Shown here: positions 1 through 8,935 of the stretch, piece after piece | How the letters are laid out: every line of letters begins with the position of its first letter | Position numbering within the stretch: the first letter of the stretch is position 1 | Source of the DNA: Papaver somniferum | Lineage: Eukaryota; Streptophyta; Magnoliopsida; Ranunculales; Papaveraceae | Length of the DNA stretch: 64,000 nucleotides | Assembly: GCF_003573695.1 (NCBI RefSeq) | Contig: NC_039366.1 | Coordinates: 163,250,770 to 163,314,769 of the forward strand | Reading direction: 5' to 3' | The notes under the pieces: generated by a model | What the model saw: only the letters and a program-made list of their open reading frames with translations | Databases searched by the model: none | What the model was told of the DNA's origin: nothing | Program-made: the position numbers and the translations under genes

Positions 1-288
1 TGCACTAAGGTTATGGATCAGGGTCATCTCGATAATGTCAAAAATGGAGACGAAAGGAATAACCATGATATGATAACTTTGGAAGGAAGTGCTAGTCATT
101 CCAGAAATATCGTAAGGGATGGCGCGAAAAGGGGATTATTCAAAAATTCAATCTTTGAAGTAGGAAGTATGAACCAAGTGTCTGAAACTTTGAATATTCT
201 GAATACCACTAAGGCTTACTCTAATGGTTCTCCAAGATTTAACATTCTTGGAGAACCCACGTCATCAAAATTCAACGTCCAAGCGTAG
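1..288 (+). pseudogene. C-terminal end of an unidentified ORF, possibly LINE ORF1
   Basis: The frame is open from the window edge and ends at a stop at 286-288, so only the last ~95 residues are visible. The polypeptide is polar, rich in Asn and Ser, and ends in a segment reading SPRFNILGE. Plant L1 ORF1 proteins often end in a similar 'NRF-x-VL-x-E' segment, and a LINE RNase H remnant lies about 460 bp downstream in the same orientation. I therefore suspect the tail of a LINE ORF1, with most of ORF2 deleted. No zinc knuckle or other diagnostic domain is visible, so the assignment is weak. Confidence 0.3.
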
Positions 289-329
289 TGGGAATTCAAG
301 ATTCAAAACAAAGATAGCATTTGAAATGG

Positions 330-360
330 CATCAGACGCCATTTTAAATGGCTTCTGATG
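330..360. repeat. Short imperfect hairpin
   Basis: CATCAGACGCCAT at 330-342 faces ATGGCTTCTGATG at 348-360 across a 5-base spacer, with 12 of 13 positions paired. No protein signal covers it. It could be a decayed MITE core. Function unknown. Confidence 0.5.
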
Positions 361-748
361 TATCAACCGTTAGATCACCAATAAGACTATAAATTCAACG
401 GTCTATATGATCCTGATGGCTGAATTTCTATAAAGTATTTCCTAGACGCCAAACTAATGGCGTCCCAGTGTTGATTCCATCTCACGTTCAAGCAAACTAA
501 AGACAACTCGTTGAACTCAAGATTTTTACGACGGAAGAACGACACTTTTGGGGGAGAAAGTTGAATCTTACTCCCCCATTAGAGTAAGCCTAATGTAAAC
601 ACTAGGTATGATTTTCAAGATAATAGCCAACTTGGGCATGTAACCGATTACACAGACTCTACTATCAATAATATGTAGTCCACTCTTTTTCCAAAAAAAA
701 AAAGTATCAATATATCTGGAAATGGGCTCTTTTAGTGTTTAATAAGAA

Positions 749-890
749 GTGCACTTTATCCAAGGATGTAATCAGGTAGATGATATTATAGCCAAACATG
801 TAAGGATAAATAACCTTGCTAGAATATGGTGGACTAAACCTCCATTTCAGATCCACTCACCCTTAGCAGCTGAAGTAGGAGTGTATTAAG
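749..890 (+). pseudogene. LINE RNase H (RVT_3-type) remnant
   Basis: One reading frame gives a stretch containing CNQVDDIIAKHVR, which resembles the 'REANQVAD-x-LAK' end of the RNase H domain at the C-terminus of plant L1 ORF2. It is followed by an aromatic segment (ARIWWTKPPF) of the kind that follows this domain. Upstream frames are full of stops and no reverse transcriptase is present between here and the ORF at the window start, so this is a deletion remnant. The match is short. Confidence 0.35.
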
Positions 891-1349
891 TTTCTTAATC
901 CAATGAAAACTTCTTTATGTCAAATTAATGTAGTAGTTCGCTGTTGGAGCTTAGCTTGTTTTGTATTTTTTTTCATAAAAGAGGCAAGCCTCAAAGGTCG
1001 ATTAATAAAGCCGATTTGAGATCGAAATCATTACAGAGTTTACAAAGATCATCTACAATCATCAAATATTTTCTCCACCATTTTTTGACTGTCACTCCTA
1101 CCATTACACACATTACAACCAAATCGGAATTCTCAATTGTCATAGAGGACAAATCTACATCAGGTGGCCAATATTGTTTTGTTTAAAACCAAACTAAGCA
1201 TTGCATCACTGCCAAAAGCAGCCATGGGATCTTCAAAATATCCAACCAGGGTTTTTTAACACCTTGTAAATCAAGGTAATCCAAAGTATCAAAGTAACAT
1301 AAACTAAATCTAAAACTAAAGTAACCGGAGTCTTCTGTGTTGGTTGAAA

Positions 1350-1511
1350 TCAGTCTGAAACAGTCTGAGTCGGCCTTGGAGTATTGGTAACTATTGTTGA
1401 AGTTGATGAGATTGTTGATGATGATCTTGAGGTTGATGTTGTTAATTCCATTGATAGAGTTGAAGTTGTTGTCGTTGTTGTTGCAAATGATATATCACCA
1501 TAGAAACACAT
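1350..1511 (-). CDS. Small Ser/Thr-rich ORF, 53 aa, unknown
   Basis: It starts with ATG at 1511 and ends with TGA at 1350-1352. The peptide begins MCFYGDISFA and is then almost entirely Thr and Ser, including a run of six Thr; the DNA is an ACA/TCA-rich simple repeat. The upstream minus-strand sequence resembles a transcribed leader, so it might be the first exon of a gene running leftwards. It has no domain and low complexity. Coding status is uncertain and no function can be proposed. Confidence 0.2.
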   Translation of the reverse strand: MCFYGDISFATTTTTTSTLSMELTTSTSRSSSTISSTSTIVTNTPRPTQTVSD

Positions 1512-1740
1512 GTTCTTACGCTTGAGCTATGAATGAAGGAGAAAAAGCACAAACCCTAAGATAAAAACCAAAATATAAAACGAGATTTACAAACGTGCTA
1601 CTGAATCTAAGAAGAGTATCAAACTCTAAAAAAGTTGCAGACTTTGTAGATCTGGAAATTGGAAAACAATAAAGCTAAATCGAGTACTAAAATTTAACTA
1701 ACAAGCAAAGGAATGAAATAGAAGAGATTATTTAGGAAGA

Positions 1741-1780
1741 ACTGCTCCGATCTGCTCTCATGGAGGCAGATCGGAGCAGT
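1741..1780. repeat. Perfect 15-bp inverted repeat (hairpin)
   Basis: ACTGCTCCGATCTGC (1741-1755) is followed after 10 bases by its exact reverse complement (1766-1780). The loop contains CTC and GAG that could extend the stem. It lies in the leader-like region of the minus-strand ORF at 1350-1511. Confidence 0.75.
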
Positions 1781-2198
1781 GGCGCTTTAGGGTTTTTGTA
1801 TTTCTCTTATCGCAAGAGAGGAGGAAGGAAAGAGAAACTATTCTGTTACTGTAAGAGAGAAGATTAACTTGTTAGGCTTCCAACTAGTTTCCTACAATAA
1901 TAATACTCTTTATCCAATAATAAATCTGGCTTAATTGGGGTATACCCAAATTAATTGGGGTATACCTAATGAGAGAAAAACTAGGTCATTATGAAGTAAA
2001 AGAAGCCACCCTTTATCCTTGTACTTCCTAAATGGAAAACTTACCCCTGCAATGATTAACACTAATTTAATTGAAATGATTAGATTAATTAAATTACTTA
2101 GATTAGTTAGATGATTTGTATGAGTGGGTTTGGAAATAATTGAGAGTAGGAAAGAGTATGAAGTAGTAGAGGAGGTTTTTTTTTTTTTGTGTGTGTGT

Positions 2199-2314
2199 NN
2201 NNNNNNNNNNNNNNNNNNNNNNNNNNNNNNNNNNNNNNNNNNNNNNNNNNNNNNNNNNNNNNNNNNNNNNNNNNNNNNNNNNNNNNNNNNNNNNNNNNNN
2301 NNNNNNNNNNNNNN
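2199..2314. other. Assembly gap (116 N)
   Basis: A run of N is flanked by T11-(GT)n on the left and G10 on the right, so the gap sits at a low-complexity tract. Its true length is unknown. Confidence 0.99.
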
Positions 2315-2373
2315 GGGGGGGGGAGTTAGGATTTTTGAGAAATTTGTGATATGAGTGATTCTAATCTGATTTT

Positions 2374-2574
2374 GAAGTGGGGGAGTCTACTAACTTTCCT
2401 CCTACAGATGAGTACTTGTATGATGACCTACCAAATCATGATCAAATGGATTACATGTATGATCCTCACTTTTATTTTCCTCAAACTCAAGATGGCCATG
2501 AAAGTGATGAATATCTTGAGCCAAACGTAGAATCCAATGACCCAGAAGAAGAGAATGGAGCTGCAAGTAATTAG
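2374..2574 (+). CDS. Acidic ORF fragment in the left arm of the MULE
   Basis: This open frame follows a stop at 2362-2364 and ends with TAG at 2572-2574. It has no ATG at its upstream end, so it is either an exon or a 5'-truncated fragment. The ~66-residue product is rich in Asp, Glu, Tyr and Asn and ends with an acidic tail (NDPEEENGAASN). The acidic, Asn-rich character recalls the minus-strand ORF at the opposite end of the same element (24276-24688), but I see no alignable homology. Unknown function. Confidence 0.3.
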   Translation, partial: EVGESTNFPPTDEYLYDDLPNHDQMDYMYDPHFYFPQTQDGHESDEYLEPNVESNDPEEENGAASN

Positions 2575-2703
2575 GTAGACAACCTACGTGGTGAAGATTG
2601 TGATTTTTCCATGCAAATGATCGATTTTGTTTTTTTTTTCACTTTTGCTTCCCAGGGTCGGCAAGGTCGACGCTTGTCGATCATGCCGACCTTAAGCGCC
2701 AGC

Positions 2704-5211
2704 TGATGAGTGCCAAATATTGTATATATCTATCCCTTTTTGTTGGCATTTAACTCATCTTTTATGCATTAATTCTACATTTTATCCCATATTCTGTATT
2801 TTCATTGTTTTCAAGAATAAATATTTTTATTAATTAATTTTGCATTTTTAGGTAATAAATAAAGTTCGGATGAGTCGCGGAGCGAAAAGAGCAGAAAAGT
2901 AGTGAAAAGCCGGGAGAAATTACGCAAGGAAGCCGCGAAGAATGGTGCGCACAACCTCATTTTCTACACACAAAAGCGCCTCCGTTCTCAGCCATCAGAT
3001 CATTTCTCAGAAGCATCCGACGGTCGCTCCTTGCTGATCATCAAAATCTGATGTCTCTGCCAAGCACCACAGCGCTGAAATTCCAAGCCTTCAGATTAGA
3101 TGGTAGTTGAATCCAACGGTCTCTCCTTTGCTGTGCATCGAAGTTTGATATTTCCGCCTAACACTACAGTACCTAACTCCATCAAGTACCGTTCATTTTG
3201 TTGTATCATATAATCCAACGGTCGCTCATCGCTTGCCTCCGCATCACCGTCCGATCTACCAATCATCATCGCATCCCACGGTCGAGATTCGCCAAACATC
3301 AAACTCGATGATCCCACTACACACCTTAGTGACCGAACACTATACCCCAAACCAAACATCACCTAATCTCATTCTATCGACCCATCTCCACCATCACCAC
3401 CCACCCTGTGCAGAACCACCACCATCTCCCTGTTCCCGCTCAACCACCACCACAACCACCTCTACCAACTCTCAAATCACTCAACCACTATAACCCATCT
3501 CCACTACCATCATTACCACCTATCTAGCCACCTAATTTCCCATTTTGATACACGTTTTTCTTCCAAAACCCTAACGTGTGAAAATTGGTAAATTAGGTTG
3601 ATTTAGATGGACAATTGGACGTAGCTAGAGCATCAGGAGAGGAATTGGAGGCATGGGTCGACATCTACCAGTGTCATCAGTGATTAGGTAAACTTTAATA
3701 GAAATTTTTATATGAACCCTAATTCCATAAATTGGGGATTTTTGGGGGAAATTGATGGTACTTCTAATTAGAAGCATGGGTCACGTATTAGGGGTGTTAT
3801 CAGTGTGTTAGGTGAGTGAATTTTGGATTTCTGGGCAAAACCTAATTTCACTGATTTTGGGGGAAAATTGGGGGAAAGCCCTAATGATGTAATTGGGTAT
3901 AAATATGTGGTGAGGGATGTGTGTAAAAACTATGTTGGGATTAGCCCACATCCAGGACTGCTAAGTTCTGTTAATTCTCTTGTCCTGTTGAATTTTCATG
4001 TTTCAGTTAAATGTGCTAGTAGTTAATTCTCTTGCTGTGTTTTGTTAATTTCTTGCTTTGTTCTGTTATATGTTAAATGTTCTGTTAATTTCTTGCTCAG
4101 TTAGTATGTTCTGTTAAATGTTCTGTTATAAATATGTTAAATGTTCTGTTATTGTTAGTTCAGTTAGTTGTATCCTGTTTAGATGTTGCTCACTGTTAGT
4201 ATCAATTCACTTTCATGTTTGTTGTTGCTCCTGTCACTGTCAGTACATGATGGAATGCTAGGCTAGATTTCTTTGAAGCTTTATGCTAATTGTGCAATGG
4301 CAAGAAATCAGTGCTCATAGCAAGCTGATTTTCTTGCCATTCTTGTTGTATGCTTAGGTTGTAGTGTTGATTGTGCATTGGGGGAAATTAGTGCTCACTA
4401 GTGACAATGAGCAAGCTAATTTTCCTCCCATTCTTTTAGTTTGCCTGTATCCTGCCTAGTATTGCTTCTTTTCAGTTTCTTCACCACATCCCTGCCCTTG
4501 GCTTAGGCCTTGGTTCATCTTGCACTGTTTTATGCTTGTAGTTGCTTTGTTCTTTGTTTCTGTCACTGTTTTACTTCCATGTTTATTTGCTGATTTACTT
4601 CTAGTGCTGCAACTCTGTTGCATTTCTTTTCCCACTGCCTCTGCACTTGTGCTGCTGCCTTCCCTGCTGCTGCTGTGCAGCACTTGTGCTGCTGCCTTCC
4701 CTGCTGTTGCTGCTGCCAAGCTACTACCTGGTGCTGCCACTCCACTTCTCCTGCCAAGCCAAGTCCAGTTCTTGCTACTCCTGCAGCCAAGCAAAGGCCT
4801 AGTTCAATAACTGAGTCCAAAGCCCAAAAGGCCTAGTTCAATAGCTAAGCCCAATACATCCCAAGCCCAAGTCACACTTCAAACTGAAGCCCAATTCAGT
4901 CAACTGTGGGCTTAACCAAAGCCCAGTTGTTCAACCCAAAAGCCCAAAACAAGGTTTAAGACCTAAAGCCCATAGTCCATATTTCTGAGCCCAAGCTCAG
5001 TTCAGCCCAACAGTTCCAAAGGGTATTCAAAGACCATTGATATTCAAGACCCCTTTGGTATTCAAAGCCCATTAGCAAATTTAGAACCCAAAATAGCTAG
5101 AAACTCCAAAACACACCCAGTCTCTGTGGATCGACCCGTACTTGCACATTTGCCACTTTCGACACCGTGCACTTGCGGTTATAATTTGTAGGACCTTTTA
5201 GAAGCCTACCA
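2704..5211. mobile_element. Solo LTR, 2508 bp, target duplication CCAGC
   Basis: The unit starts TGATGAGTGCC and ends CCTACCA. It is flanked by CCAGC at 2699-2703 and 5212-5216, a perfect 5-bp target duplication inside the MULE motif block. No gag or pol frame and no second copy is present, so this reads as a solo LTR of a Ty3-type element. Near its right end is a CTCTGTGGATCGACCCGTAC segment. Related sequence occurs in reverse near the left ends of the units at 45370 and 50555. The 4620-4790 part is CTGC-rich and produces spurious ORFs on both strands. Confidence 0.8.
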
Positions 5212-5239
5212 CCAGCGTGGTTTATATTTAAACAACATG

Positions 5240-5640
5240 CCGACGTTTCATAAGCAGTACCCGTGTCGGCAAGGTAGAAAATTTTGAACCTTGCCGACTT
5301 CCATTTTTTTTGCACAGGAGTCGTGATTTGAAAATGCTTACGCCGACATTGTAGTGGATACGTAGACCCTGCCGATTATATCTCGTTTGGCACTGTTGAA
5401 TTTTTCTACCATGCCGGGTATTTTATAGTCGGTAAGGTTTTATATGTCGACCCTGTCGACTTCCAGTTTTTTGCAACACATGAGTCGTGATTTGAAAATG
5501 CTTACGCCGACATTGTAGTGGATACGTAGATCCTACCAACTATATTTCGTTCGGCACTGTTGGATTTTTCTACCATGCCGGGTACTTTGTAGTCGGTATG
5601 GTTTTATATGTCGACCCTGCCGACTTTGGTAATACATATC
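5240..5640. repeat. Left motif array of the MULE, with a 164-bp tandem duplication
   Basis: GTCGGCAAGGT and its complement recur as facing pairs. The clearest is GTCGGCAAGGT ... ACCTTGCCGAC spanning about 5267-5300. A 164-bp unit beginning GAGTCGTGATTTG is present twice in tandem, from 5318 and from 5482, with scattered substitutions. The array ends just before the first transposase exon. Such subterminal arrays are plausible transposase binding sites; that role is inferred. Confidence 0.8.
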
Positions 5641-5672
5641 AACTAACTTTTGATGTTTTGTAGATTGTTGCA

Positions 5673-6487
5673 TTGGTACCGATGACGGATCAGCCTCAAG
5701 CTCACAATATTAGGGGTCCCGATACTTCCGCACATTACACTAATGATTTGGAATGGGAGGAAAAAAACGACGCGGTCAATTGGATTGTTGAGAAAGCAAG
5801 AGAGAAGATGTGTGCTCTAGTAAAAAATACCCAACAAAAAGATACGCGGTTTGAAATGGTATGCGAGTGTTATGGTTCCCCGGACGCAAGTCACAAGAGA
5901 AAGGGTTATGTGTATGATAAGAAGACGACTAGGGTGTACAAGACGAAGTCAAAGAAGTGTGGATGCCCATTCAAGATTATATTTTGGAGGAACAAATAAA
6001 CCGTTAACGTGTGGAGAATGAATAAAGTTGATGTTGGTTGGCATAACCATAAAGATCCGGAAACTCTTGTTGGGCATTGTCAAGTTGCCAAGTTGAAATC
6101 GCACGAGTTCGAACAAGTAAGAACAAGTTGGGAAATTAAACCAAGCAAGCTCCTTAGTAAGTTCAAGAGGGATGACAAGAATAACCTCTCTTCATTGCCT
6201 ACAATTTATGTGGCCAAAACAACTATCAAAATAATTGAATGGGATGGAAGAATCACAATGGTTAGTACACAAATACAATTACACGGTGAGACACCATGAG
6301 TCGTCAAAGGGCTTGGTGGATCGTATTTTTCTTGCACATTCCAATATGATTCAATTGGCGAGTTGCTTTTACCAAATTTTGTTCATGGATTGTACTTACA
6401 AGACGAATAGGTACAACATGCCTTTATTGAACAGTGTAGGACAAACCTCGGATAAGCAATCGTTCACGGTGGCATGGTGTTTTATGG
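5673..6487 (+). pseudogene. MULE transposase, N-terminal part up to the first catalytic Asp
   Basis: The N-terminal ~110 residues contain a Cys/Lys-rich segment (KKCGCPFKI) like the FAR1-type DNA-binding region of plant MULE transposases. A TAA at 5998-6000 interrupts a frame that otherwise continues to about 6235 (VGWHNHKDPE...). A frameshift near 6235-6250 then moves to the frame encoding KYNYTVR and FMDCTYKTNRYNMPLL, the start of the DDE domain with its first catalytic Asp. The reading stops at the junction with the minus-strand Tekay element near 6490. The second Asp and the Glu are missing, so this copy cannot be catalytic. The 3' part continues at 12090. Confidence 0.8.
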
Positions 6488-6895
6488 ATCGTGAATAAAC
6501 ACAATCACACATTCATTCAAATAACGCCAAAGTACTCTATGCATCAAATCCATAAATGCCACTGGAGCATTCGTCAAACCAAAAGGCATAACAAGGTATT
6601 CATAGTGTCCTAACGCTGTCCAAAATGCTGTTTTTGGAATGTCCCCCTCCTTGATTCTCATCTGATGATTACCTGACCTAAGGTCAACCTTAGCGAAAAC
6701 TTTGGCATCTTTCAACTGATCGAACAGATCATCAATTCTTGGAAGTGGATACTTGTTCTTGATAGTGACTTTATTCAACTCCCTATAATCAACACACAAC
6801 CTAAATGTATCATCTTTCTTTTTCACAAACAAAACAGGAGCATCTCATGAATAAAAGCTAGGTTGAATAAATCCTAATCCCCTTAATTCATCTAT
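6487..6895 (-). pseudogene. Tekay reverse transcriptase, N-terminal fragment
   Basis: The frame contains [20 protein letters not shown], the FAKVDLRSG motif and the [10 protein letters not shown] motif of Ty3 reverse transcriptases. It ends within the YXDD box region (VIVFI followed by foreign sequence). A frameshift lies near 6840-6860, just upstream of KKKDD, and a stop lies near 6893. Only about the first two-thirds of the RT palm is present. The enzyme would convert element RNA to cDNA; this copy cannot. Confidence 0.85.
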
Positions 6896-7564
6896 TTACG
6901 ACTTCAACTCTTTCTTTTCAAACGGAGCCATACGGTAAGGACTTTTCGAAATTGGAGCAGTTCCTGGCAGTATATCAATACTAAAGTCTATATCTCTCGT
7001 AGGTGGTAACCCTGGCAGAACATCTGGAAACACATCCTTAAAATCACTCACCACAGGTATCGACTCTACTGATACCGAAGTTTCAGTGACACTAGCTAAC
7101 AAACCAAACCCATTTACACTACCAGCCTTTTTCAATCTCTGAAACAGACTTTGTGGCTTTATGGCACCCACAAAAGCAAACAGAGGTTTACCAGGCATAT
7201 GAAATGTAACTACTTTTGAAAAACAATCCACACTAGCATGATATTTAGCTAACCAATCCATACCTAGTATAACATCAAAACCACACATTTATAACACTAC
7301 CAAATCTGCAAACAATTCTTGATCATCAACCATCAACACACACTTCTGGCAAACTTGAAAAGGACAATTTCTTCTCCCTAATGGTGTAGCCAAAACTAAC
7401 ATCTTGCCAGTTAATGTTCTTTTCAACCCCAGTTCAGATACTATACGTAAATTAATAAGTGATCGCGTAGAACCAGAGTCAAATAACACATGAACTAGAT
7501 GATTGAACAACAGTATTTTACCTTCGACCACCTGATTGGTTGCAGAGCCGTCCCCTTCCATCAT
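6896..7564 (-). pseudogene. Tekay aspartic protease and linker to RT
   Basis: The first half carries VLFDSGSTRSLI, where DSG is the retroviral-type aspartic protease active site. The second half carries CGFDVILGMDWL, the standard C-terminal part of this protease, then the conserved link to RT (DVFPDVLPGLPP). A TAA at 7289-7291 separates the halves in the same frame, so a single nonsense mutation breaks the polyprotein here. Confidence 0.85.
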
Positions 7565-7678
7565 TGTATAAAATACTTGGTTCTCTTGTGATGTCTCTGG
7601 AGTAGAAATTTATGCAGATTCCGAAGCATATACCATTCCTTGTTGTGATAACCCTGTTGGTGGTTTACGTAATTGTGG

Positions 7679-7720
7679 GCAATCTCTCCTAAGATGATCA
7701 GTCTTTCCACATTCCCAACA
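7679..7720 (-). pseudogene. Tekay gag zinc knuckle
   Basis: The minus strand encodes CWECGKTDHLRRDC, a perfect CX2CX4HX4C nucleocapsid knuckle that binds element RNA. The frames on both sides (7565-8041) contain stops, so it is no longer part of a translatable gag. Confidence 0.85.
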
Positions 7721-8041
7721 TCTTTCAAAACTCGAATCAGAATTTGTTAGTGTAGCTGGACGTACTTGTTGAAAACGCATCCACCTCCCTTGTGGTCAAA
7801 ATGTCTGCCCTTGCGGTCTAACTGAAGGTGGACGTGGTGCAATAGGTCTTGATGTTGATCCCGGTTGCCACGGTCTTATTGGTGGTATGTAGAATGTCTG
7901 ACCAGGAAATGACATCATTTGTCGCTTTGCAGGATCTTGTCTTGCTGAAAATTGTGGCGGCCTTTCTCTAACTCATGTTACAAGTTGATCCTCCATTTCC
8001 TTTTCATAATCAAGAGGCCGATTCAAAGCATCTTCATAAGT

Positions 8042-8767
8042 CTAAGCATCTTCATAAGTCTTGATTCGTAAACATGAAAGTTGTTTTCGCATCTCGGAAT
8101 CCAAACCTCTGATAAACTTCTTTTCTTTAGCCTCATCAGTGGCTATCAATTCTGTTCCATAACGCGACAACCTTAAAAATTTATCATTATAAGCACTAAT
8201 GGACATACCACCCTTTGTTAAAGACATGAACTCAGAAAATTTTCTATCTCTTACTGAATCAGGTACATACTGATCCATAAATAAGACCTTAAACCTATCC
8301 CAAGTTATTGTTCCGCCTTCCGCTTTTATTACTGCATTCCACCAATCTCGTGATGGTCCACGAAATCTGTAGGTAACGAACTTAACCCAAGTGTCTCTAT
8401 CATTAGATACGTGTTCCAAAACATGTTCTGCATGTTGCAACCATTCTTCTGCCTTCTCTGGGTTTGGAGGGGTTCCACTGAATTCTTCTGGAGCAAGCTT
8501 TAGATATTGTAGAAATAACTGCCCAAATTGATGTTGTTTCCACAGTGGCACCAACATATCATCTGGCATTGGAGCATGACCTGTATTTATTGGATTATTT
8601 CCTGGTGGCAAAACCCCAAGCCTTCCTTCTAATAATCGTTGATGCTCCCTCATATCTGCCATAGACTTCATTAATATCTCCATATTACCGGTCTCAATTC
8701 TCTGACCAGATCCACCCTCCGATTCTTCAGTATTATCAGCCATTATCTGCCCACGCGACGAGAACAT
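8042..8767 (-). pseudogene. Tekay gag capsid domain, truncated by an 18-bp duplication
   Basis: The 241-aa frame holds the retrotransposon gag domain (PF03732 type), with FKVLFMDQYVPDSVRDRKFS and YNDKFLRLSRYG. It forms the virus-like particle in intact relatives. The frame stops at an in-frame TAG created exactly at the junction of an 18-bp tandem duplication (8026-8043 and 8044-8061). Beyond the second copy the same reading continues. The ATG at 8767 lies about 170 bp after the LTR end. Confidence 0.85.
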
Positions 8768-8935
8768 ATATCTTATTATCTAAAATTTTACAAGACATAT
8801 TATAAACACACTACGCACATACAACAATAAATAACCACTACTATAAGCAATATGATTTTTATTCTTATGTCTTCTAAATCAGAACTTTTACTAACCGCCC
8901 ATGTAAGACCTACTAGTGGGCTCTGATACCAACTC

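Larger units (their letters stand above)
891..1929. other. Unannotated stretch with a minus-strand leader-like region and a hairpin
   Basis: No recognisable protein lies here. On the minus strand, 1512-1800 looks like a plant leader: pyrimidine-rich and containing AAACCCTAA. It runs into a small Ser/Thr-rich ORF (1350-1511). A perfect 15-bp inverted repeat sits at 1741-1780. The rest is AT-rich sequence with no feature I can name. Confidence 0.4.

Noticed and set aside
1766..1780. GCAGATCGGAGCAGT resembling a sequencing adapter
   Set aside because: It differs from the common adapter core and is matched by its own exact inverted copy, so it is genomic.
4456..4836. Overlapping ORFs of 70-110 aa on both strands
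   Set aside because: They come from a CTGC-rich low-complexity stretch inside the solo LTR; Leu/Cys/Ala-rich products with no family.
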